From Hyphococcus sp. (GTDB taxonomy: Bacteria > Pseudomonadota > Alphaproteobacteria > Caulobacterales > Parvularculaceae): a DNA stretch of 64,000 bases. Shown here one piece after another: positions 19,679 to 28,092 of this stretch. Under the pieces are notes generated by a model. That model searched no databases, was not told the origin of the DNA, and saw nothing but the letters and a program-made list of their open reading frames with translations. Location: NCBI GenBank assembly GCA_021776295.1, contig JAJFGE010000069.1, positions 1 to 64,000 on the forward strand, written 5' to 3'. The translations under genes were made by a program, and so were the position numbers. Position 1 is the first letter of the stretch; each line of letters starts with the position of its first letter.

Positions 19679-22003
19679 GTGGCGTCTTTCAGCGGAAGTC
19701 TTGATGAAGCCCTACACAGAGCGATCGCCCTGGCGACCGAGCGCGACCACGAGCTTGCAACGCTGGAACATTTGCTGCTGGCGCTGACCGAAGACCAGGA
19801 TGCGGCCGCGGTCATGCGCGCCTGCAATGTTGATATCGAGCTTTTAAGCCGCCAGCTTTACGAATTTATCGAAAACGAGCTTGCCAATCCGCAGCGCGAA
19901 AACGATGAGCAGGCAAAACCAACGGCGAGCTTCCAGCGGGTCATTCAGCGCTCGGTCATTCACGTACAATCGTCGGGCCGTGAAGAGGTGACCGGGGCGA
20001 ATGTGCTGGTGGCGTTATTTGCCGAGCGTGAATCCCACGCCGCGCATTTCCTTCAGGACCAGGACATGACGCGCTTTGATGCGGTCAATTACATCTCGCA
20101 CGGGCTGGCAAAACGCCCGGGCGAGGCGCAACCGAAAACCCCGCGCGGCGTCAGTGACGATCCTGAACAACAGAGTAAAAACCAGAGCGCGCTGGAAGCT
20201 TATTGCGTTGACCTCAACGCCAAGGCGCGCGCCGGCAAAATCGATCCGCTGATCGGCCGCGAAGCCGAGGTTGAACGTTCCATTCAGGTGCTTTGCCGCC
20301 GGCGTAAGAACAACCCGCTGCTGGTCGGCGATCCCGGCGTCGGCAAGACCGCCATCGCCGAAGGGCTGGCGCTTAAAATCGTCGATGAAGATGTGCCGGA
20401 AGTCCTAGAAAACTCTACGATTTTCGCCCTCGACATGGGCTCGCTCCTGGCCGGCACGCGTTATCGCGGGGACTTTGAAGAGCGCATCAAAGCGGTGCTC
20501 AAGGAAATGGAAGACCATGATGATGCGATTTTGTTTATCGACGAAATCCACACCGTGGTCGGCGCGGGCGCGACATCCGGCGGCGCGATGGATGCGTCCA
20601 ACCTCCTAAAACCGGCGCTGCAATCGGGCTCGCTGCGCTGCATGGGTTCAACCACCTATAAGGAATTTCGCCAGCATTTTGAAAAAGACCGCGCGCTGGC
20701 CCGCCGGTTTCAGAAGATTGACGTAGTCGAACCATCGATGGAAGACACGGTTAAAATCCTGGCCGGACTGAAGCCGTATTTTGAAAAACATCATAAAATA
20801 ACGTATACGGACGAAGCTATCCACGCCGCCGCGGAGTTGTCGTCGAAATATATGTCGGACCGCAAATTGCCAGATAAAGCCATCGACGTTATCGACGAAG
20901 CGGGCGCGCGCCAGATGTTGTTCCCGGTTGATGAACGCAAGAGCGTCATCGACACCTCGGAGATTGAAGAAGTGATCGCCAAGATGGCGCGCATTCCGCC
21001 GCGCTCGGTGTCGAAATCCGATACTGAACGGTTGCAAAAACTCGGCGAAGAGTTGCGCCGGGTGGTGTTCGGGCAGGACGAGGCGATTGACCAGCTTGCC
21101 GCCGCCATCAAACTGTCGCGGGCTGGCTTGCGTGAGCCTGAAAAGCCGATTGGCTCATATCTTTTCGCCGGACCCACGGGCGTCGGCAAAACCGAGGTCG
21201 CAAAACAGCTGGCGCTGGCGAACGGAGTTGAGCTTATTCGCTTTGACATGTCGGAATATATGGAGCGTCACACCGTCTCGCGGCTTATAGGCGCGCCGCC
21301 GGGCTATGTCGGGTTTGACCAGGGCGGTTTGTTGACCGACGCTGTCAGCCAGCATCCGCATTCGGTGTTGCTGCTTGACGAAATTGAAAAAGCCCATCCG
21401 GAGATTTTCAATATTCTCCTGCAAGTGATGGACAATGGCCAGCTCACCGACACCAATGGCCGCAAGGTCGATTTCCGCAATGTCATCCTTATCATGACGA
21501 CCAATGCGGGCGCGGCGGACGCTGCGAAATTTGCAATCGGTTTTGCCGGCGGCAAGAAGTCCGATGAAACCGATGTTGCGATCACGCGGATGTTCTCACC
21601 GGAGTTTCGCAATCGTCTTGATGCGACGATCCACTTTGCCGGTCTCTCAGCGGAAATTATCCACCGCATCGTTGAGAAGTTCGTGTTACAGCTCGAAGTC
21701 CAACTCGCCGATCGCGGCGTGACGTTTGAATTGTCTGAAGAGGCGACAGACTGGCTTGCCGAGCGCGGCTTTGACGATGAAATGGGTGCGCGCCCGCTGG
21801 CGCGGATCATACAAGAACACATCAAGAAGCCGATTGCCGATGAAATTTTGTTTGGCAGCCTCAAAAATGGCGGCCTTGTCAAGGTGATGCGCGATCCGGC
21901 GGATAAATCGAAACTGGCGTTTGAATACATCGCCGATCCCGAAACCGACGCGCCATCGAAAGATGGCGGCGGCGGGACAAGCGTTCCGGCGCTGGTGGAG
22001 TAG
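19679..22003 (+). CDS. clpA: ATP-dependent Clp protease ATP-binding subunit ClpA
   Basis: Hexameric AAA+ unfoldase that feeds substrates into ClpP. 774 aa from a GTG start with GGAG seven bases upstream. Domains: N-domain (1-145) that binds ClpS, D1 with Walker A GDPGVGKT and Walker [12 protein letters not shown]2 with Walker [10 protein letters not shown] and Walker [13 protein letters not shown], then the sensor-2 region and C-terminal small domain. A short Gly/Ser tail ends the protein. Translation is likely coupled to clpS. The region near [11 protein letters not shown] is at the place of the ClpP-binding IGF/L loop. Confidence 0.97.
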   Translation: MASFSGSLDEALHRAIALATERDHELATLEHLLLALTEDQDAAAVMRACNVDIELLSRQLYEFIENELANPQRENDEQAKPTASFQRVIQRSVIHVQSSGREEVTGANVLVALFAERESHAAHFLQDQDMTRFDAVNYISHGLAKRPGEAQPKTPRGVSDDPEQQSKNQSALEAYCVDLNAKARAGKIDPLIGREAEVERSIQVLCRRRKNNPLLVGDPGVGKTAIAEGLALKIVDEDVPEVLENSTIFALDMGSLLAGTRYRGDFEERIKAVLKEMEDHDDAILFIDEIHTVVGAGATSGGAMDASNLLKPALQSGSLRCMGSTTYKEFRQHFEKDRALARRFQKIDVVEPSMEDTVKILAGLKPYFEKHHKITYTDEAIHAAAELSSKYMSDRKLPDKAIDVIDEAGARQMLFPVDERKSVIDTSEIEEVIAKMARIPPRSVSKSDTERLQKLGEELRRVVFGQDEAIDQLAAAIKLSRAGLREPEKPIGSYLFAGPTGVGKTEVAKQLALANGVELIRFDMSEYMERHTVSRLIGAPPGYVGFDQGGLLTDAVSQHPHSVLLLDEIEKAHPEIFNILLQVMDNGQLTDTNGRKVDFRNVILIMTTNAGAADAAKFAIGFAGGKKSDETDVAITRMFSPEFRNRLDATIHFAGLSAEIIHRIVEKFVLQLEVQLADRGVTFELSEEATDWLAERGFDDEMGARPLARIIQEHIKKPIADEILFGSLKNGGLVKVMRDPADKSKLAFEYIADPETDAPSKDGGGGTSVPALVE

Positions 22004-22048
22004 CGCGCTGAAACTAAACATGCAGCCTGACGGTTCGGGCCAAACATA

Positions 22049-22086
22049 AAAACCCCGGCGCATTTTTGATAATGCGCCGGGGTTTT
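22049..22086. terminator. Bidirectional terminator between clpA and the pilin gene
   Basis: Fifteen-bp stem AAAACCCCGGCGCAT / ATGCGCCGGGGTTTT with an 8-base loop. The A and T ends make it work for both convergent genes. Confidence 0.9.
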
Positions 22087-22124
22087 GTCATTTGAAGAAG
22101 CTTTGCGGCCTGGCCGCTCTGAAA

Positions 22125-22544
22125 TTATTTCCTCTTATGTTTTTTCTTTTTCTTGCCCTTCTTTTTCTTCTTTGGCTTTTTAGCTTTTGGGGCGCCGGCT
22201 CCGCTGCCGGAGGCGCCGCTACCCTCGCTGCCGCCATTGTTGCTTCCTGCGCTATCGCCGCCGCCGGAGGTTCCACTACCGTCGCCGGCGCCGCTATCAC
22301 CACTGCCGCCACCTCCGCCATTGTTGGAGCCATCGCCATTAATGGACGCATTCATCCCCATTAACGCGCTGCTTGTCGCCATGCCAACCTGGCCGACGGA
22401 GACGATTGTAGCGCCGGCGATCAATGCGGCCACCAGCGCATATTCAACGGCGCTCAACCCGGATTGGTCGCGCGAGAAATCACCAAGCTTTTTGAACCAA
22501 CGACATCGTTTCTCGGGTTTTTGGGTCCGCATGACAAAACTCAT
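22125..22544 (-). CDS. Flp-type pilin with Gly/Ser linker and poly-lysine tail
   Basis: 139-aa protein. Residues about 26-60 match Flp/Fap pilins: RDQSG, a cleavage point, LSAVEYALVAALIAGATIVS, where Glu and Tyr sit at the positions needed by TadV-type prepilin peptidases. Instead of ending there like ordinary Flp pilins (50-70 aa), it continues into about 48 residues of Gly, Ser, Asn and Asp and ends in a 20-residue tail with 15 lysines. The processed protein would be a membrane or pilus subunit displaying a flexible polycation. No tad assembly genes lie nearby. Start codon may be at 22544 or 22532. Confidence 0.75.
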   Translation of the reverse strand: MSFVMRTQKPEKRCRWFKKLGDFSRDQSGLSAVEYALVAALIAGATIVSVGQVGMATSSALMGMNASINGDGSNNGGGGGSGDSGAGDGSGTSGGGDSAGSNNGGSEGSGASGSGAGAPKAKKPKKKKKGKKKKKHKRK

Positions 22545-22714
22545 CCCTTATAATCTGCGCAACGCTGGCCGCACGCATATCAGCCCACAAACCGGCAAAT
22601 ATAAAAAGCCGGAATTACATAAAAATTCTCTTAAATTTGGAACGTTTGTTCAACAGACACAAAAAGGTAATTTCTATAAAGATGATATATGGTGAATTTT
22701 ATATTTACTATAAT

Positions 22715-23752
22715 TCAAAGACGCCACTCGCCTAGCGGATTAAACGCGTGAAATACGAACGCAAAAATGACGTCATAGGAAATATCTTCCCATTCGCCGG
22801 CTGCGGTGAGGCGCTGGACCACAACATCGCCAACATCGCGTCCGTCGCGAATGTGTTCCGTATCGAGCGCAGAGGCCTGTCCGGCGCGCCAGGATAGCCT
22901 GATGTCGCCTTCTTCGATGACGCCGGCTTTTGCAAGGCGCGTCAGGCTGTAAGCGACATTATCGACAACAACAACGCGCGCTAAGGGCTCAATACCGCCC
23001 GGCATGCCGCCGCGATAGAGAAACGGCCAGCGCTCTGTGTCATAGCGAAAATAGGGATTGCGTCCGTAGCGATCGTCGCGCGGGTCATTTGGGACCAAAA
23101 CCACGCCGTCGGCGTGCCGCCGTTTAAAACTGGCGAATGATTCAAGGCGGGTGATACGGCGTTTCAGCTTTTGTCCGGTCATCGCGCCGACAATGGCCTC
23201 ACCATCATATTGCTGCCACCAGCTTTCAGTGCCCCGGTCATACATGACAAGATCGGATTTTCTGAGCTTACCGGAAACGCCGAACTGAGCTGGTTCGCCA
23301 TGAAGAACGCGGTCAAACACAATGCCGGTGTTGCACAACGGGCAATAGGTGATCACGACTGGTGCGCCGCCGACGGTGTCATTGACGATTTCATGATAGA
23401 TCATGATCCGTAATGGATAAGCGCGGGCGTCGCCGTTGATATCGACGCTGATGACCGGATCACGCTCACTGAGCGAAAAGCCTCTGCTTCGGCGCTTGTT
23501 TTTACGTTGCGAAGGGCGGCCCTCGAGAACGATTTTATCGGCGGATATGAATTGCGGCTCGTCGATGGACTGAATGGCGTCTTTGGGGATGATCGATTCG
23601 ATTTCATCGAGAGCAACATTGCGCTTTGAAAAATTCGTCAGCGGCCATTCGGTCCGCCACGAGTCGGCTCGGTCATATTGAGCGCCGGCGGGCTGCAAAG
23701 CCGCCGCACAAATAGCGAAGGATAACCAAAGGACCAATCTTGTCGAACGCAT
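22715..23752 (-). CDS. DUF3179 domain-containing exported protein
   Basis: 345 aa from the ATG at 23752, which gives a normal signal peptide (MRSTRLVLWLSFAICAAALQ, cleaved near AGA). A longer frame to 23863 would run through the intergenic repeat. DUF3179 hallmarks: DPVISVDINGDARAYPLRIM, YHEIVNDTVGGAPVVITYCP with LCNTG, RKSDLVMYDRGTESWWQQ, and GEAIVGAMTGQKL. The two Cys in the ITYCPLC motif could bind metal or react. Biochemical function is not known. Probably periplasmic. Confidence 0.85.
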   Translation of the reverse strand: MRSTRLVLWLSFAICAAALQPAGAQYDRADSWRTEWPLTNFSKRNVALDEIESIIPKDAIQSIDEPQFISADKIVLEGRPSQRKNKRRSRGFSLSERDPVISVDINGDARAYPLRIMIYHEIVNDTVGGAPVVITYCPLCNTGIVFDRVLHGEPAQFGVSGKLRKSDLVMYDRGTESWWQQYDGEAIVGAMTGQKLKRRITRLESFASFKRRHADGVVLVPNDPRDDRYGRNPYFRYDTERWPFLYRGGMPGGIEPLARVVVVDNVAYSLTRLAKAGVIEEGDIRLSWRAGQASALDTEHIRDGRDVGDVVVQRLTAAGEWEDISYDVIFAFVFHAFNPLGEWRL

Positions 23753-23844
23753 AAAGCCACTGCATGTTTGCGATGAACCTAGAGTATCGGGCGAATAATA
23801 GGAATCGCCCGATGCTCTAGATTCTATATTGCGCGCCGGGTTAT

Positions 23845-23871
23845 GCGAAAAACCGGTTCCCACTTTTTCGC
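23845..23871. repeat. Palindromic intergenic repeat, copy 2
   Basis: Arms GCGAAAAA / TTTTTCGC around CCGGTTCCCAC. Its core CGAAAAACCGGTT-C-CCACTTTTTCG is the reverse complement of the copy at 7571 with one or two changes. It lies upstream of the DUF3179 gene. Confidence 0.75.
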
Positions 23872-23987
23872 CCGGACTTTAGTCTAACGACACATCATTT
23901 TAGCGCGAATGAAACCTTTTCACATCCACGTGTCTACAAGAGCATTTTTTCACCAAGCTGCAGGCCGCCCGCACAAGAATCTACTGC

Positions 23988-24017
23988 AAAAAAACCGCCG
24001 CGGGGGGCGCGCGGCGG
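23988..24017 (-). terminator. Terminator of the DM13 gene
   Basis: On the minus strand, stem CCGCCGC / GCGGCGG followed by seven T, about 50 bases after the DM13 stop codon. Confidence 0.85.
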
Positions 24018-24067
24018 CTTCTTCGGTTGGCGCTCAAGGGGGAGGGGCGAGCGCCTTTGTGATTTTG

Positions 24068-24514
24068 TCATCGAATGTCGGCGGCGCTCCAAAGTTTGGC
24101 GTATGCCTGGCAATGGATCAGGATCGATTTAAAGCTCGCAAGATCCACGCTGTCTGGAATTAGAAAAATCTGCTCGCCTTGATTGCTTGTCAGTGGTGCG
24201 ATCAGGATGGAGCCTTGCGTGGCGTTGCCGCCATTGGCGTCTTGTGCCGCCAGCGGCGACAGAAAGATTTTGAGATCAGGCGCCTTGCGGGTTTTGAACT
24301 CTGCGGAAAGCTTAACGAAGGTCTTGTCGCGTTCGGAGAAAATTTTCCATGTGCCGGATGATTTGAAAGATTTCTTCATCCAGACGCCTGAAAAAAGTAA
24401 CCCGGAGGTTTCAGCTGCAACCGCAGTGTCCGCGGCAAATGCCGGGGCGCTTGCCGCACCAAGAGATAGGGCGGCGGCGGCAATCCCGTTCAAAATGATG
24501 GCCCGTTTTCTCAT
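24068..24514 (-). CDS. DM13 domain exported protein
   Basis: 148 aa from the ATG at 24514, which gives a signal peptide (MRKRAIILNGIAAAALSLGA, cleavage after AFA). The mature part resembles a DM13 domain: GVWMKKSFKSSGTWKIFSER, then FKTRKAPDLKIFLSPL and a C-terminal IHCQAYAKLWSAADI. DM13 proteins are proposed electron-transfer or redox modules with a conserved Cys; here a Cys is present in the last strand (HCQAY). The role in this organism is unknown. The gene stands alone with its own terminator. Confidence 0.75.
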   Translation of the reverse strand: MRKRAIILNGIAAAALSLGAASAPAFAADTAVAAETSGLLFSGVWMKKSFKSSGTWKIFSERDKTFVKLSAEFKTRKAPDLKIFLSPLAAQDANGGNATQGSILIAPLTSNQGEQIFLIPDSVDLASFKSILIHCQAYAKLWSAADIR

Positions 24515-24639
24515 ATCCGCCCTCAACAAGTCAGTCTTGTTTATGCGCAATTAAAGATAGGCCGTCCCGTGATCACAGGCAAAACACGAGCCCGAGAGTA
24601 TGGAAAAATGGCTTGAGGAGGGGGCGTGAGGGCGTGTGA

Positions 24640-25074
24640 TTAAAGTGCGGCGCGGATTTTCGTGGCGGTTTTTTCAAGCTGCTCCGTATCCGCCGGACCG
24701 CCGGAGGCGTGAGCGCCAAGGTTGCGCCCCTCATAGACGGGAATGACGTGAAAATGCAGGTGATAGACGGTTTGCCCCGCTGGCGCGCCGTTAAACTGTG
24801 CAATGCGAATACCGTCGGGCGCCAAGCCGTCCCTGACGGCTTGCGCTACCTTCTTAACGGCGGCGGTCAGCGCCGCCAGATCATCGTCGTCCACATCAAA
24901 TAGATTTGTCGCCGTGGCTTGCTTGTGAATGACCAGACAATGCCCCTCGCTTTGCGGGAACACGTCCATGAAAGCGAGAATGCTGTCGCTTTCGTACAGG
25001 TTCACGGAAGGAATTTCGCCGCAGATTATCTTGGCGAATATGTTTTCGGGATCGTAACTCTGATCGAGCATCAT
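24640..25074 (-). CDS. HIT-family protein (histidine triad nucleotide hydrolase/transferase)
   Basis: 144 aa. The triad HLHFHVIP sits near residue 100 and the N-terminal segment NIFAKIICGEIPSVNLYESD is typical of the HINT-like branch, which hydrolyses adenosine 5'-phosphoramidates. Start is placed at the double ATG (25074/25071) because the longer frame adds residues (MRKNYWRKCQ) without family similarity. Cytoplasmic. It is followed on the same strand by nothing coupled; the preceding DUF4440 gene ends 36 bases upstream. Confidence 0.9.
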   Translation of the reverse strand: MMLDQSYDPENIFAKIICGEIPSVNLYESDSILAFMDVFPQSEGHCLVIHKQATATNLFDVDDDDLAALTAAVKKVAQAVRDGLAPDGIRIAQFNGAPAGQTVYHLHFHVIPVYEGRNLGAHASGGPADTEQLEKTATKIRAAL

Positions 25075-25109
25075 CTGACATTTCCGCCAATAGTTTTTAC
25101 GCACGCTTT

Positions 25110-25583
25110 TTACTCATCAATCGCTTTGTCATTCCAGATCATTTGAGTAAAGCGCCAATTATGGTCCGGCTGTCTGCGAGCGATGGATTGGTAATTTCCG
25201 ATACGTGCATAGTCCTGACCGTCAAATTCAAAATGTAACTCGTAGCGGCCGTAAACAACGCCAAGATTATTTTCCATATCAACACCGGTGATAAGATGTT
25301 TAAATTTTGAGACGTTGGTCGGCGGCGTGTCTTCTGGGAACCAAAATTCTTTTAGTGCATGCTTGCCTTGTCGTGCATCACCGCCGCGGCCAGGCATGAT
25401 GATGGCGTTTTCTGTAAAAAGAGCAAGGACGGCGCTGGTCTGCATCGCCGTTCCGTTTTGTTTCCATGCTTCAACATAGGCATCGTCAAGGTCGCTCAGC
25501 GCCTGCTCAGCATTTCCTGGATACCCTGCGCATGAGGCGGCGAATAGAAAACAGGCCAGAAATACGATCTGATAGTTCCGCAT
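25110..25583 (-). CDS. DUF4440/SnoaL-like (NTF2 fold) lipoprotein
   Basis: 157 aa. Signal with lipobox (LFAASC, Cys18) suggests a lipid-anchored protein. The rest fits the cone-shaped NTF2 fold seen in DUF4440 proteins: ALSDLDDAYVEAWKQNGTAM, ALFTENAIIMPGRGGDARQG, then a beta-rich half with YGRYELHFEFDG and NWRFTQMIWND. Such domains bind small ligands or act as isomerases; the substrate cannot be inferred. It lies nine bases after the DUF2007 gene and may be cotranscribed with it. Confidence 0.75.
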   Translation of the reverse strand: MRNYQIVFLACFLFAASCAGYPGNAEQALSDLDDAYVEAWKQNGTAMQTSAVLALFTENAIIMPGRGGDARQGKHALKEFWFPEDTPPTNVSKFKHLITGVDMENNLGVVYGRYELHFEFDGQDYARIGNYQSIARRQPDHNWRFTQMIWNDKAIDE

Positions 25584-25592
25584 AGCGCTTCT

Positions 25593-25838
25593 TTATACTT
25601 TGTCTTCCGGCGTATCAATGTCGCTGATTGCGGCGCCGCCGCTCTCCGCATTGGCCAGCAATGTCAGCGCCTCTGCTTCCTGCGCAACCGGCACGGCAAT
25701 GCGGACACCGCCGGTGACAACCGGGAGGACGGAATTAATCGCGCCGTCCATCAGTTCTGCGTCAATGCCGTGGGCGTTGAGGAACCCAACGATGATTTTT
25801 GCTTCCTGTAGATTGTGCATGCGTTTGATGGTTTTCAT
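25593..25838 (-). CDS. DUF2007 domain protein (putative signal-transducing protein)
   Basis: 81 aa. The pattern N-x-x-EAKIIVGFLNAHGIDAELMD followed by GGVRIAVPVAQEAEALTLL is the DUF2007 ferredoxin-like fold, related to the regulatory domain of PII-like proteins. No catalytic residues are known. The gene lies in a short run of minus-strand genes, nine bases before the DUF4440 gene. Confidence 0.8.
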   Translation of the reverse strand: MKTIKRMHNLQEAKIIVGFLNAHGIDAELMDGAINSVLPVVTGGVRIAVPVAQEAEALTLLANAESGGAAISDIDTPEDKV

Positions 25839-25898
25839 TGGGGCTCGATTTCTGACTTTGAATTGACAAAAGCAGCTTATGGCCTCGCGGCGTTTTGC

Positions 25899-26387
25899 TC
25901 AACCGGCCTTGTGTTCCCGCTGTCTGGCACGGTCGCGAAGGTTTTCGAGCCAGATTTGATGGAACTTATGCATTTGGCGCGGCCGCATCATGTGGCCAAT
26001 CCACGCCAGGAAGCCGTTTTGCGTTTCTTCAGTGAGGACATGGCAGCCTTGCGGCGTCGCGGTGATCAGCCATGCGTGATAGACGTCAATCCCAAACGCG
26101 TTTGCGCTCCAGGCGATGCGCTGGTTAGGGATAAACTCCTCAACTGTCGTGTTGATGGTGACGCCGAAAGTTTTCCAGCGGAACCGCGCGCCGTCGGTCA
26201 ATCGTCCATCCGGTGCATCCATGACGACAACATTGGCGGCGTTCGGATACCAGTTCGGCCACTCTGAGGCCTGCACCAGGCAATCCCAAACCGCGGCCGG
26301 CGAAACATCCATCGCCAGCTCATTTACAACGTGTACAGCGCAATTTTCAGGGCGGTATCGCTCTGGCCAGTTTATCGTCGGCGTCAT
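25899..26387 (-). CDS. SRPBCC-family (START-like) protein
   Basis: 162 aa. A helix-grip hydrophobic-pocket fold is indicated by HVVNELAMDVSPAAVWDCLV, WPNWYPNAANVVVMD, RFRWKTFGVTINTTVEEF and the C-terminal helix MHKFHQIWLENLRDRARQRE. The family binds lipids or polyketides and includes cyclases and toxin-antidote partners; the ligand is unknown here. It overlaps the upstream GNAT gene by four bases, so the two are likely translated together. Confidence 0.8.
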   Translation of the reverse strand: MTPTINWPERYRPENCAVHVVNELAMDVSPAAVWDCLVQASEWPNWYPNAANVVVMDAPDGRLTDGARFRWKTFGVTINTTVEEFIPNQRIAWSANAFGIDVYHAWLITATPQGCHVLTEETQNGFLAWIGHMMRPRQMHKFHQIWLENLRDRARQREHKAG

Positions 26388-27553
26388 CTTATGGCGTCCC
26401 CATTTTTCTTAAACGGCGTGAACTGTTTCAAGGCTTCAATGCCTTGACCGGTCTGGTCGCGCTCGGCTTGTAAATAGTGTGCAATCGCATCACGAAAGCT
26501 GCTATCTTCGATCCAGTGCGCTGAATAGGTGGCGACCGGTTCATAGCCTCTGGCAATTTTGTGCTCGCCCTGGGCGCCCGCCTCAACCCGCGTGAGGCCG
26601 CGTTCAATGGCGAAATCGATGGCCTGATAATAACAAATTTCAAAATGCAGGAACGGCGCATCTTCGTTGCACCCCCAATAGCGCCCGTAGAGCGTGTCAC
26701 CACCAATGAAATTGAGTGCGCCGGCGATGGGCTCGCCATTGCGCTCGGCGATAATGAACAACAGCTGCTCCGACATATGCTCGGCAATCAGATCAAAAAA
26801 ACTTCGTATCAGATAGGGATGCCCCCATTTGCGCGCGCCGGTGTCCTGATAGAAATGCCAAAACGCGTCCCAGTGAAGTGGCGTTATCTCCGGGCCGAGC
26901 AATCGCCGGATGACGAGCCCGTCTGCGAGGGCGCCGCGCCGCTCGCGGCGGATGGTTTTGCGCTTGCGCGATGACAGTTGCTCCAGAAAATCTTCGAAGG
27001 ATTGATAGCCGCGATTGAACCAATGATATTGCTCACCCATCCGCGCCAGAAAACCGGCCTGAGTGAGGGTATCCTGCTCTTGCTTGGAGATAAAATTGAC
27101 ATGCAGGGAGGACGCGCCCAGCTGCGCCGTCATCTGGCGCAAGGCGCCCGCGAGGTTGCGTTTGGCGGCAGCGTCCCTGGCCAACAGCCGCGGGCCCGGA
27201 ACCGGCGTGAATGGCGCCGCGCAAACCAGCTTCGGGTAATAGCGTCCGCCGGCGCGGTCGTAAGCATCCGCCCAATGGTGATCGAACACATATTCGCCCT
27301 GGCTGTGGCCCTTGGCGTAGAGCGGCGCGGCGGCGATAATCTCGCCGCGCTCTTCCAATAGGAGATGCAACGGCCCCCAGCCGGCCTCATGGGCAACGGA
27401 TTTCGACGCCTCCAGTGCGGCGAGAAATTCATGAGCGACGAACGGATTGAACGGCGCGCCATGAGGGTTCGCCAACGCGTTCCACACCGCCGGGTCAATC
27501 TCGGCGATCGAGGAGACCGTGCGCGCCAGCAATGCGTCAGAACCATCGGGCAT
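26384..27553 (-). CDS. GNAT-family acyltransferase (peptidogalycan-biosynthesis type, DUF482)
   Basis: 389 aa. Matches the COG3146-type FemAB/GNAT proteins: PHGAPFNPFVAHEFLAALEA at the start, HWADAYDRAGGRYYPKLVCA, then SSRKRKTIRRERRGAL, RYWGCNEDAPFLHFEICYYQ and the tail AGAQGEHKIARGYEPV. The family may transfer an acyl or aminoacyl group, but no substrate is known. Coupled by one base to ridA upstream (TAATG) and by four bases to the SRPBCC gene downstream, so the three probably form one operon. Confidence 0.87.
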   Translation of the reverse strand: MPDGSDALLARTVSSIAEIDPAVWNALANPHGAPFNPFVAHEFLAALEASKSVAHEAGWGPLHLLLEERGEIIAAAPLYAKGHSQGEYVFDHHWADAYDRAGGRYYPKLVCAAPFTPVPGPRLLARDAAAKRNLAGALRQMTAQLGASSLHVNFISKQEQDTLTQAGFLARMGEQYHWFNRGYQSFEDFLEQLSSRKRKTIRRERRGALADGLVIRRLLGPEITPLHWDAFWHFYQDTGARKWGHPYLIRSFFDLIAEHMSEQLLFIIAERNGEPIAGALNFIGGDTLYGRYWGCNEDAPFLHFEICYYQAIDFAIERGLTRVEAGAQGEHKIARGYEPVATYSAHWIEDSSFRDAIAHYLQAERDQTGQGIEALKQFTPFKKNGDAIR

Positions 27554-28014
27554 TATTTGATCTCGAATACGCCGTCGACCTCAACGGCTGCATCCATGGG
27601 CAAGGACGGCGCGCCGACCGCCGCGCGCGCATGGCGGCCACGCTCGCCGAAGACTGCAACCATCAGGTCGGAGGTTCCGTTGATCACCTTGGGTTGGCCG
27701 GTGAAATCATCGGTGCAGTTGACGAAGCCGCCAAGTTTAACAACCCGCACGACCCGGTCGAGGTCGCCGCTGCAAGCCGCTTTCAGTTGTGCGATGAGGT
27801 TGACGCCGCAAGCATGCGCCGCCATCACGCCTTGCTCAATATCCAGCTCGCGCCCAAGCTTTCCAGTAATCAAACCGTCCGGGCCAATCGATACCTGGCC
27901 GGAAATAAACACCAGTTTACCACTGATGACATAAGGAACATAGTTTGCAACCGGCGCCGTTGGCTCAGGCAAGACGATGCCAAGTTCGGCGAGCTGGTTT
28001 TCAATTTGCGACAT
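27553..28014 (-). CDS. ridA: RidA/YjgF family reactive-imine deaminase
   Basis: 153 aa from the ATG at 28014 (MSQIENQLAELGIVLPEPTA). Relatives hydrolyse 2-aminoacrylate-type imines released by PLP enzymes, protecting other PLP enzymes. Family motifs: YVPYVISGKLVFISGQVSIG and the C-terminal VGAPSLPMDAAVEVDGVFEI. The usual substrate Arg of the IPR motif is replaced by the VGAP-SLPM version, which places the protein in a RidA-like subgroup whose activity is less certain. It is first in a coupled run with the GNAT and SRPBCC genes. Confidence 0.85.
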   Translation of the reverse strand: MSQIENQLAELGIVLPEPTAPVANYVPYVISGKLVFISGQVSIGPDGLITGKLGRELDIEQGVMAAHACGVNLIAQLKAACSGDLDRVVRVVKLGGFVNCTDDFTGQPKVINGTSDLMVAVFGERGRHARAAVGAPSLPMDAAVEVDGVFEIK

Positions 28015-28092
28015 GAGGCATCCTTGCAGGTTGGGCGCTATTCGTTTCACTGTTTATAGCAAAGCTGTCGCCGTTAGTCATTGACAAGTTTG

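Larger units (their letters stand above)
23753..24067. other. 315-base gene-free stretch
   Basis: Contains the second copy of the palindromic repeat (23845) and the terminator of the DM13 gene (23988). No coding sequence found; an open frame from 23909 crosses the terminator and the DM13 gene on the opposite strand and is rejected. Confidence 0.6.

Noticed and set aside
21304..22047. 247-codon open frame antisense to clpA
   Set aside because: Covered by the ClpA D2 domain; Ser/Arg-rich low-quality sequence with no family look.
23753..23863. N-terminal extension of the DUF3179 protein
   Set aside because: The extension translates the intergenic repeat region and would bury the signal peptide; the ATG at 23752 gives a normal signal.
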